The position numbers and the translations under genes are program-made. A stretch of DNA of 6,708 nucleotides, from the NCBI GenBank assembly GCA_024697985.1, contig JAILRX010000077.1:1-6708 (forward strand), given 5' to 3'. Shown here in pieces: positions 1-5,970 of this stretch. Positions within the stretch are counted from its first letter, which is position 1; each line of letters begins with the position of its first letter. This DNA is from Treponemataceae bacterium. Its GTDB lineage: Bacteria; Spirochaetota; Spirochaetia; Treponematales; Treponemataceae. The notes under the pieces are model-generated. The model made no database searches and had not been told where the DNA came from. It saw only the letters and a list, made by a program, of their open reading frames with translations.

Positions 1-1191
1 GCAGCCCACTCACTCGGATACACACCACTCTGGTTTGACCTGAACTCATTCCCTGAAACAACCTGTACAAAAATCATTTCTGCACAGAACGACCTGTACT
101 CACTCGGTTCACGACTTTCTCAGAAGATTAAGCTTTTCAACAAGCTTGTTTGGGAACCAATGAACTACACAGGGTTCAAAAAACTCAGCTACAACTCAAG
201 TGACCAGAAAGTTTCTGAAGCAATGGTTGCTATCTGCAAACAGATTCCAAAGGACGTGCCTCTCATCGGTACACACGTATGGCCTGCACAGGTTGCACTT
301 CACGCCGGAATGACAAAGGTCGTAAACGCAATTCCTGACAACTGGCCAATGGCTCTTCACCTTGCAGAAGGCGCACTCCACACGGTTCAGACATGGAACA
401 CATATTTCGGATACAGAACCCTCAACGGATTTGTTGACGGAAAAGTACTTAATCCAATGAGTGAAAACGACATCATGTACACAGGACAGTACATCGATGA
501 CGAACTTGTAAAGAACATCGAAAAGGACTGCAAGGCCCGAATCGACCGAGTTAAGAACGGAAAACCTGTCCGATTCCTGATTACAGTTGGTGGTGCCGGA
601 GCTCAGGGCGAATTCTTTGCACAGATCGTAAAAACACTTCTGCCTTACGTAAAGCAGAACAAAGCCTGCATCTACCTTAACTGCGGTGACTACATCAACG
701 TTTTGGACAAACTGGTTGCAGACACAGGCATTTCAGACATCGTTAAAAAGCACGTTGATGACTGGAATGACGCTTCTGCAGTTGCTATGGCCGGAGCTGG
801 TGAAAAATCAAAATACAGTGCTGAAGAAGCCGGAAGCGGAATCCATGCTTTCTGCAACAAGGACATCTTTGCAGCCGTTTACCTTACAAACCTTTTGATG
901 AGGGCAAGCGACGTAATCGTAACAAAACCAAGCGAATTGGCTTACTACCCTATTCCAAAACTTTTCATCAAACGAATTGGTGGACACGAAATGTGGGGAG
1001 CAATACATTCAGCAGACATGGGTGACGGAACACAGGAATGTGACACAGTCGATTTTGCTTGTGCAACAGCAAAAAGCTTTATCGAAGAGCCTTTCATCCT
1101 TACAAAGATGTGCGAATGCATCATGACAAACAACAAGAACGGCATTTATAACGGAGCTTACGAAGTTGTAAAGGCTGCAATTGCCCGCTAA
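1..1191 (+). CDS. Partial GT-B-like glycosyltransferase-type protein, 5' end missing
   Basis: The reading frame is open from the first base to a TAA at 1189-1191, giving 396 visible residues. The ATG at 160 is very probably internal, because the 53 codons before it are uninterrupted and read like protein (AAHSLGYTPLWFDLN...). I do not recognise a named family. Several features resemble two-domain GT-B enzymes such as MurG or diacylglycerol glucosyl/galactosyltransferases: a strand followed by a glycine-rich turn, LITVGGAGAQGEFF (about 577-618), and a late segment ASDVIVTKPSELAYYPIPKL (904-963) that matches the position and style of the acceptor/donor-binding 'D..vtKpG' region. The N-terminal part carries IPDNWPMALHLAEGALHTVQ, as in proteins where a Trp/Asp loop closes the first domain. 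There is no membrane segment or signal peptide in the visible part, so it is probably cytosolic or peripheral. The gene ends at a strong terminator. The glycosyltransferase assignment is an inference from motif resemblance; substrate and pathway are unknown. Confidence 0.5.
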   Translation, partial: AAHSLGYTPLWFDLNSFPETTCTKIISAQNDLYSLGSRLSQKIKLFNKLVWEPMNYTGFKKLSYNSSDQKVSEAMVAICKQIPKDVPLIGTHVWPAQVALHAGMTKVVNAIPDNWPMALHLAEGALHTVQTWNTYFGYRTLNGFVDGKVLNPMSENDIMYTGQYIDDELVKNIEKDCKARIDRVKNGKPVRFLITVGGAGAQGEFFAQIVKTLLPYVKQNKACIYLNCGDYINVLDKLVADTGISDIVKKHVDDWNDASAVAMAGAGEKSKYSAEEAGSGIHAFCNKDIFAAVYLTNLLMRASDVIVTKPSELAYYPIPKLFIKRIGGHEMWGAIHSADMGDGTQECDTVDFACATAKSFIEEPFILTKMCECIMTNNKNGIYNGAYEVVKAAIAR

Positions 1192-1205
1192 CTGAACAAA
1201 AGGCA

Positions 1206-1258
1206 ATAAAAAAGGCTGTCAGTTTGAAGTTCAATTCAGACTGGCAGCCATTTTTTTT
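1206..1258. terminator. Bidirectional intrinsic terminator between convergent genes
   Basis: A 15-bp stem pairs 1214-1228 (GGCTGTCAGTTTGAA) with 1235-1249 (TTCAGACTGGCAGCC), with two G-U pairs and a 6-base loop (GTTCAA). On the plus strand it is followed by eight T at 1251-1258. On the minus strand the A-rich run at 1206-1213 supplies a U-tract. It lies 14 bases after the stop of the glycosyltransferase-like gene and about 20 bases after the stop of the converging transporter gene, so it can terminate both. Confidence 0.9.
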
Positions 1259-1279
1259 ATCAACTCAATTACGTATCAA

Positions 1280-2935
1280 TTACTTATCAATTTTATCGGA
1301 GGCCTTTGCAATTGCAAAACAGTTGTCACCGATTTTTTCAATCTGACGAACCATATCAATGTACAGAAGTTCAGCCTTTACGTTAGCGCCATCTTCAATT
1401 CGCTTTCTGGAAAGCTTTTTGATTTCCTTTCGCTTAGCATCAATCTGCTCCTCAAAATTTGAAGCAATCTTAAACTGACTTTCATTGAAAGTGTGGTTTA
1501 CGTTCTGTTTGATAAGCTGCATGAACTGTCGGGCCATATCAACATAAGGAACGAGGATATCCGTAGCTTCCTTGCTGAAAACCATCTCGCGCTGGATGCT
1601 CTTGGCCATAAGGAAGGCGGCCGTATAGCAGTTGTCGGAAAGGTCCTCAAGTTCATCAACTGTCTGAATCATCAAAGAAATATGAGCCAGCTGATGTTCG
1701 GTTACCTGAAGGCTCTCGCACTTAACCAGGTAATGCGTAATCTTTTCGTGCATGTCATCAAGATAGGCTTCTATCCGTTCGGCTTCGACCATGTTCTTTT
1801 CGACATAGGACTGACCAAGCTCTGAAAAATTGACTATCGCACCGTTAAACATCTGTACGCACATGTCGCACATATCAGAAATGGCTTTTTCTGCACGAAT
1901 GATGTAAGTTGCGGCGTTAGTCTTGGCAATATCAATTCCTTCAGGAAATAGCAGCTGAAACTGGTCTCCAGAAGACGACTTTTTGTCCTTGATAAGGAAA
2001 CAGACAAGTTTGACCATCTGCTTGGTAAAAGGAAGAAGAAGCACGGCTGAAAAAACCTTGAACATCGTGTGCAGCAATGCGATTCGAATGGCGATGTTTG
2101 CTGTCGGCGTCATAAAAACAATGAGGTTCAAGAACGGCTTGAAGAAAATCAGGGCGAATACGTTTCCGATGAGGTTGAACAAAACGTGAACGAGAGCGAC
2201 ACGCTTACCATCCTGCGTACTGTTCAAAGAAGCGAGGATAGCATCAATCGTAGAACCGAGGTCGGCACCAAGCGTCATGGCAGCGGCAATTTCCCAAGTA
2301 ACAAGTCCGTTTACACTGAGCGTAATTACGATTGCGGTAAAAGCACTTGAAGAATGAAGGAGAGCCGTAATGACAATACCGATAAAATATCCGATGATTA
2401 TTGAAAGAACGCCGAGGTTCTGTACTTTAGAAAGCCATGAAAAATTTTCTGAATCAAATGTGAATACTGATGAAAGATTGCTCAAACCGATGAACAAAAA
2501 ACCGAAACCCATCAGGGCTTCACCGATATGCTTGTAATTTCGTTTTTTGATTGTTGAAAGGAAAAAACCGATTCCGACGATTGGAATGGCGACTGCTGAA
2601 ATATTGAAGCTGAATCCGAAAAGTGAAACAATCCAGGCTGTAATTGTTGTTCCGATGTTGGCACCGTATATTACGCCGACCGACTGGGCCAAGGTCATAA
2701 GTCCGGCATTTACAAACGTAATTACCATGACAGAAGTTGCACCAGATGACTGAATAATCATCGTGATGAACATACCAGTGAAAAGCCCGACAAATCTATT
2801 TCCAGCCATAACACTTAAAGTTCGCTGGAGCTTTTCGCCTGAACTTTTCTGGATACCGTCACTCATAAGACGCATACCATAAAGCAAAATTCCTAAACTA
2901 CCGATTAGCTTAAGAATGATCATTACCACATTCAT
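1280..2935 (-). CDS. Na+/phosphate cotransporter with C-terminal PhoU-like domain (NptA/YjbB type)
   Basis: This 551-residue inner-membrane protein probably imports or exchanges inorganic phosphate using the sodium gradient. The membrane half (about residues 5-315) has the internal inverted repeat of the Na/Pi (SLC34-like) family. The first repeat carries QSSGATSV (62-69) followed by GANIGTT (91-97); the second carries HSSSAF (194-199) followed by GADLGST (223-229). The second signature has His where animal family members have Gln. After a short linker, residues about 345-545 form a helical PhoU-like domain with the expected bundle pattern, including MIQTVDELEDLSDNC (422-436) and DMVRQIEKIGDN (527-538), regions that bind metal or regulate transport in PhoU relatives. 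Length and domain order are normal for bacterial members with a fused PhoU domain. The ATG at 2935 gives the first hydrophobic helix intact; no Shine-Dalgarno sequence precedes it. The gene diverges from the esterase and converges on the gene at the left end, so it is probably monocistronic. The family call is firm; direction and specificity of transport are inferred. Confidence 0.93.
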   Translation of the reverse strand: MNVVMIILKLIGSLGILLYGMRLMSDGIQKSSGEKLQRTLSVMAGNRFVGLFTGMFITMIIQSSGATSVMVITFVNAGLMTLAQSVGVIYGANIGTTITAWIVSLFGFSFNISAVAIPIVGIGFFLSTIKKRNYKHIGEALMGFGFLFIGLSNLSSVFTFDSENFSWLSKVQNLGVLSIIIGYFIGIVITALLHSSSAFTAIVITLSVNGLVTWEIAAAMTLGADLGSTIDAILASLNSTQDGKRVALVHVLFNLIGNVFALIFFKPFLNLIVFMTPTANIAIRIALLHTMFKVFSAVLLLPFTKQMVKLVCFLIKDKKSSSGDQFQLLFPEGIDIAKTNAATYIIRAEKAISDMCDMCVQMFNGAIVNFSELGQSYVEKNMVEAERIEAYLDDMHEKITHYLVKCESLQVTEHQLAHISLMIQTVDELEDLSDNCYTAAFLMAKSIQREMVFSKEATDILVPYVDMARQFMQLIKQNVNHTFNESQFKIASNFEEQIDAKRKEIKKLSRKRIEDGANVKAELLYIDMVRQIEKIGDNCFAIAKASDKIDK

Positions 2936-2959
2936 AATTTTACTCTATCAAAATAAAAA
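2931..2959 (+). promoter_or_regulatory. Possible weak promoter of the carboxylesterase gene
   Basis: TTCATA (2931-2936) and TAAAAA (2954-2959) are 17 bases apart, each matching four of six consensus positions. Initiation near 2966 would leave a leader of about 32 bases before the esterase ATG. The site overlaps the opposing transporter promoter, so the two would compete for polymerase. In A/T-rich sequence such matches are frequent, and this call is tentative. Confidence 0.25.
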
Positions 2960-2971
2960 GTAGTGTGTCAA
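2942..2971 (-). promoter_or_regulatory. Sigma-70-type promoter of the Na/Pi cotransporter gene
   Basis: Read on the minus strand, a perfect -35 hexamer TTGACA (2971-2966) is followed after 18 bases by TAGAGT (2947-2942; four of six matches), preceded by TG one base upstream to make an extended -10 (TGATAGAGT). Only six bases separate the -10 box from the ATG, so transcription should start at or within a few bases of the start codon. The promoter shares the 62-base divergent region with the esterase start. Confidence 0.6.
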
Positions 2972-2997
2972 CCTTAAAAAAATGCCGATAAAGAAAT

Positions 2998-4344
2998 ATG
3001 GAAAAGTGCACCTTAAAAACTTCTTGCGGTCCTGTTGTAGGATCGATTGAAAATTCGGCAAAAATCTTCAAGGGAATCCCCTACGCGATAACAAATCGGT
3101 TTGAATTTCCAAAAGAATATCCGGTCTGGAAAAATGAACTGGATGCAACAGGAACAAAATCCTCAGGAACGGACTGTTATCAGCAGTCAAGTTTTCCAAA
3201 CATGAACGTTCCGACAAACGAATTTTTCGACAAGGAATATCCGCCGCAAAAGCTTTTTGAATATGGTGACTCTCCAATGTGCCTTAACGTAATAACTCCA
3301 CTTGATGCACAAAAATGTCCGGTCGTAATTTTCTTTCACGGAGGCGGCCACGAAATCGGTAAATTTGATGAACTTCCCTACGGAACCAGCACCGAATACG
3401 CAAAACGTGGAATAATTCTCGTAAGCGTCGGCTACAGACTCAACGTCTTTTCATTTTATGACGGCCAGAATTACGGTCTTCACGACATGCTTTTTTCAAT
3501 CGAATGGGTAAAAAAGCACATCGAATCCTTTGGCGGAAATCCGAACAAGATTACACTGATGGGTCAGTCGGCAGGAGCCATGAGCATTATGTATATGATG
3601 TACGGCGAAAAATTGTCAGGACTCGTTCAGGGAGCAATCATGCTTTCAGGAGGCGGCGTAATTCCAAAGATTGCAGGTCCTATCCACAGAAAAGAAGCAA
3701 AGGAATTCTGGGAAAGAGTTGCTAAAGAAGCCAATGCTGATTCAATTGATGAACTGAAAAATGCAGATCCGCAGATTCTCTGGTATGCCTGGCATTCACA
3801 GCTCAGCCAGTCAAAAAACAAGCTCAATCTCGTTCAGCCAGAAATCGACGGGGACATAATTCCAGATATTCCACAAAAAATCTTCAGCGCAGGAAAAGAC
3901 CTGGACATTCCAGTCATCATCAGCGTGACTTCCCAGGACCTTCTTGCACCTGTCATGTTCAAGGTCGCACTCGATTACGCAAAACGAAACGCCAGAAAAA
4001 AGCGGAATCCGGTTTACCTGGCCTTTTTCGACAAGGCTCTTCCAGGCAACAGCTACAAGGCCTTTCATTCAGGGGACCTGTGGTATGCGTTCGGCAACAT
4101 GGACAAGGCATGGCGGCCGTTTGAAGAAAACGACTACGAGCTTAGCAAAATGATGATTGATTATTACAGCAATTTCATAAAAAGCACGAATCCGAACGGA
4201 AACCTGCTTCCTACCTGGAAGGCCGTTTCCTGCTCACACAACGGATGGCGTCTTTTTGACGGTAAGTCGGATGGATACATAAAGCCGGCCGCCGGATTAA
4301 AAAAGGCTCTTCATTCGATGCTCTTCGATCCGGGACCGCTTTGA
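2998..4344 (+). CDS. Type B carboxylesterase (COesterase family alpha/beta hydrolase)
   Basis: This 448-residue enzyme should hydrolyse carboxylic esters through a Ser-acid-His triad. The N-terminus shows the family pattern (TSCGPVVGS...IFKGIPYA). The oxyanion-hole loop is HGGGH (114-118), followed by GYRLNVF, and the nucleophile elbow is GQSAGA with Ser191 as nucleophile, preceded by GGNPNKITLM as in most members. The acid is probably Asp314 in VTSQDLLAP, where the family usually has Glu; the base is probably His357 in FHSGDLWYAFGN, which matches the usual GHADDLPYVFG segment. The C-terminal 'FIKSTNPNG..LPTW' block is also typical. No signal peptide or membrane segment is present, so it is likely cytoplasmic. 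It is somewhat shorter than the usual 480-550 residues. The ATG at 2998 is chosen because the N-terminal motif begins directly after it; the ribosome binding site is weak (GATAAAGAAAT). It has no same-strand neighbour nearby. The natural substrate is unknown; plant or host-derived esters in a gut habitat are only a guess. Confidence 0.92.
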   Translation: MEKCTLKTSCGPVVGSIENSAKIFKGIPYAITNRFEFPKEYPVWKNELDATGTKSSGTDCYQQSSFPNMNVPTNEFFDKEYPPQKLFEYGDSPMCLNVITPLDAQKCPVVIFFHGGGHEIGKFDELPYGTSTEYAKRGIILVSVGYRLNVFSFYDGQNYGLHDMLFSIEWVKKHIESFGGNPNKITLMGQSAGAMSIMYMMYGEKLSGLVQGAIMLSGGGVIPKIAGPIHRKEAKEFWERVAKEANADSIDELKNADPQILWYAWHSQLSQSKNKLNLVQPEIDGDIIPDIPQKIFSAGKDLDIPVIISVTSQDLLAPVMFKVALDYAKRNARKKRNPVYLAFFDKALPGNSYKAFHSGDLWYAFGNMDKAWRPFEENDYELSKMMIDYYSNFIKSTNPNGNLLPTWKAVSCSHNGWRLFDGKSDGYIKPAAGLKKALHSMLFDPGPL

Positions 4345-4347
4345 TGG

Positions 4348-4375
4348 AGCGCGCATTGGTTTTATACCGCGCGCT
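4348..4375. terminator. GC-rich hairpin between convergent genes, possible terminator
   Basis: AGCGCGC (4348-4354) pairs perfectly with GCGCGCT (4369-4375), and an inner GGT/ACC pairing (4358-4360 with 4366-4368) closes a TTTAT loop, leaving ATT bulged. It begins three bases after the esterase stop and lies 25 bases beyond the stop of the converging phosphatase gene. Unlike the hairpin at 1206-1258 it has no run of T on either side, only TTTATATC repeats on the plus strand. Termination activity is therefore plausible from position but not assured. Confidence 0.5.
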
Positions 4376-4402
4376 TTATATCGCTTTATATCAGTTTATA
4401 TC
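4373..4402. repeat. Three tandem copies of a 10-bp unit containing TTTATATC
   Basis: GCTTTATATC occurs at 4373-4382 and 4383-4392, and AGTTTATATC follows at 4393-4402. The repeat begins in the right arm of the hairpin and runs into the stop codon of the minus-strand phosphatase gene (4401-4403). A period of 10 bases is close to one helical turn. It may be simple replication slippage in an intergenic spacer; a protein-binding role is speculative. Confidence 0.7.
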
Positions 4403-5888
4403 AAAGTTTTTTGATTACGATTACCGTAAGGTCATCGTTCAACGGAACAGATCCGGTAAAGTCGCGGAACTGACGGATAAGTTTTGCAAGCTGGTCCTGA
4501 GCCGATCCGTTTCCAACATTTCCAAAGATTTCAGCAACTCTTTCAGCGCCAAATTCTTCGCCGGCCTCATTTCGTGACTCGTAAAGACAGTCAGTGTAAA
4601 CCATCAGGCTGTCTCCGCTTTTCATGCTGAAGTTGATTCCGGTAAAACTTGCAGGCAGCTCCCGAATACCGATAAGGCTTCCACCACCCTGGTCATCATT
4701 GAGTTTTGCAAGACTTACGTTTCCTGTGCTTCCAGAACGGCAAAGCAAAGCCGGATGAGCACCGTTTACGTATTCAACCTTGTTGTCATCAAAACGAAGG
4801 AGGACGCCCGTAAGATAGTTTTCGATATCGCCCTTGTCGTGCCCGATTGCATCGTTGATGTTGAGCATGACCTTTGAAAGAGGCAAATCAGCACCCTTTT
4901 CAAATTCTCGCGCTATGATAGTCTTGGAAAGCATCGTAACAAGACCGGATGCAATTCCGTGACCTGAAACGTCGAAAAGACAGCAGCCTTTCAGTTCCTT
5001 GCCGTCGCTGAAAAAGTCGTAAAGGTCGCCTGAAACACCTGCCATCGGATTGAAGGTGTATGCTACTTCCCAACCATCAACTTCTGGTGCCGTATGCGGA
5101 TAGAAGGCTCTCTGAACGTTTACTGCCAAAGCCATGTCCCGTTCTGCCCTTCTGTTGATTTCCGCAAGATTTTTATTTGCTTCGGAAAGGTCACGGGTTC
5201 TTTCCTCAACCTTGGTCTCCAAGTTCTTGTTCAAATCTTCAACTTCGTGTCGTGCATCTTCAGACTGAAGAAGAATCTTGTTGTTAGTCTTCCATGAAGC
5301 TTGAAGCAGATAGTTTGCGGCAAACATACCGATTCCGTTCAAAACGATTGAACTGATCATAACGGCAGGCTGAGCCCTGTAAATATCCATATAAACCGTA
5401 AACGAACTCAAGACGAGCATCGCAAGTGATGTGATATGGAACACAAGAAGCTGGAAATTTCGGATTGAAAGGAAGAAGTTCATGATCGCCATCAGAATAC
5501 AGAAAACGCCTGTTCGATAGCTTACGAAAGTTGAACGTTCAAGCCGGCCGGAACCGTCAGGAAGTTCGGCGGTCGGTGCAAAAAAGACAATGGCCATCGT
5601 CATCGAAAGAAAACCGAAGGTGGCAAAATATGATGCTATGTAAATATGACCGGTCTTAATGAGGATAATAGACACAATGAAAAATACAGTAGAAGCAGCA
5701 ATGATGTAGGAAATCGTTATGTCAAAGACATCCATCACGCCAAAAACGACAAGGACAACCGTGAAAACCAAAAACAACGGTATGCAGATCAAGTCGCCCA
5801 GAATAAGGTTTGAAAGCTGTTCTTTTTCTTTGTAGGAAAGAGTATCAATGATTTCTTGTTTAGGAAAAAACTTACTTCTTAATGACAT
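4401..5888 (-). CDS. Membrane-anchored PP2C/SpoIIE-family serine/threonine phosphatase
   Basis: This 495-residue protein should be an inner-membrane phosphatase that removes phosphate from Ser/Thr of a partner protein, by family analogy an anti-sigma antagonist (RsbU/SpoIIE type). Residues 1-200 hold about six membrane helices (near 29-51, 57-78, 82-104, 125-142, 145-167, 175-196), which may sense a signal. A charged heptad-like segment (about 202-251) is a likely coiled coil leading into the catalytic domain (252-495). Metal-binding motifs are intact: SGDLYDFF (Asp288, Asp291), DVSGHG (306-311), YTDCLYES (Asp433) and NDDLTVIV (Asp485, Asp486). The usual YTDG is YTDC here. The ATG at 5888 has a GGGGGA Shine-Dalgarno eight bases upstream and a good promoter behind it. 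It lies 82 bases after a second gene for a very similar phosphatase on the same strand. No anti-sigma factor, STAS antagonist or kinase is encoded nearby, so the substrate is unknown. The family call is firm; the role is inferred. Confidence 0.93.
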   Translation of the reverse strand: MSLRSKFFPKQEIIDTLSYKEKEQLSNLILGDLICIPLFLVFTVVLVVFGVMDVFDITISYIIAASTVFFIVSIILIKTGHIYIASYFATFGFLSMTMAIVFFAPTAELPDGSGRLERSTFVSYRTGVFCILMAIMNFFLSIRNFQLLVFHITSLAMLVLSSFTVYMDIYRAQPAVMISSIVLNGIGMFAANYLLQASWKTNNKILLQSEDARHEVEDLNKNLETKVEERTRDLSEANKNLAEINRRAERDMALAVNVQRAFYPHTAPEVDGWEVAYTFNPMAGVSGDLYDFFSDGKELKGCCLFDVSGHGIASGLVTMLSKTIIAREFEKGADLPLSKVMLNINDAIGHDKGDIENYLTGVLLRFDDNKVEYVNGAHPALLCRSGSTGNVSLAKLNDDQGGGSLIGIRELPASFTGINFSMKSGDSLMVYTDCLYESRNEAGEEFGAERVAEIFGNVGNGSAQDQLAKLIRQFRDFTGSVPLNDDLTVIVIKKL

Positions 5889-5896
5889 TTATAAAA

Positions 5897-5902
5897 TCCC
5901 CC
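5897..5902 (-). promoter_or_regulatory. Shine-Dalgarno site of the full-length phosphatase gene
   Basis: GGGGGA on the minus strand lies eight bases before the ATG at 5888. This is the clearest ribosome binding site in the window and fixes the start of the 495-residue phosphatase. Confidence 0.75.
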
Positions 5903-5913
5903 ATTTTTTTTAA

Positions 5914-5942
5914 ATTTTACATCGTCATGAGGAATTTTACAA
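5914..5942 (-). promoter_or_regulatory. Sigma-70-type promoter of the full-length phosphatase gene
   Basis: On the minus strand TTGTAA (5942-5937; four of six) and TAAAAT (5919-5914; five of six) are separated by exactly 17 bases. Initiation near 5907 would give a leader of about 19 bases that contains the Shine-Dalgarno site. The -35 and -10 regions share the direct repeat GTAAAATT, 21 bases apart. No intrinsic terminator is visible between the upstream phosphatase stop (5971) and this promoter, so the gene may also be reached by read-through. Confidence 0.55.
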
Positions 5943-5970
5943 ATATTTTCTAAAGTGATGATTTGAAAAA

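Noticed and set aside
160..1191. ATG at 160 as the true start of the first gene
   Set aside because: The same frame is open without a stop back to base 1 and reads as plausible folded protein, and no Shine-Dalgarno sequence lies before 160. The gene is therefore 5'-truncated by the window edge.
1493..1825. A 110-codon plus-strand open frame inside the transporter gene
   Set aside because: It lies entirely antisense to the well-supported PhoU-like region, has no recognisable motifs and mirrors the codon pattern of the real gene.
2937..2942. TAAAAT on the minus strand as the -10 box of the transporter gene
   Set aside because: It matches consensus well but sits 23 bases from the TTGACA, which is too far, and would place the transcript start inside the coding sequence.
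5903..5919. T-rich run near 5904-5918 as an intrinsic terminator
   Set aside because: No stem precedes it on the plus strand and no gene ends there. On the minus strand it is an A-rich leader between promoter and ribosome binding site.
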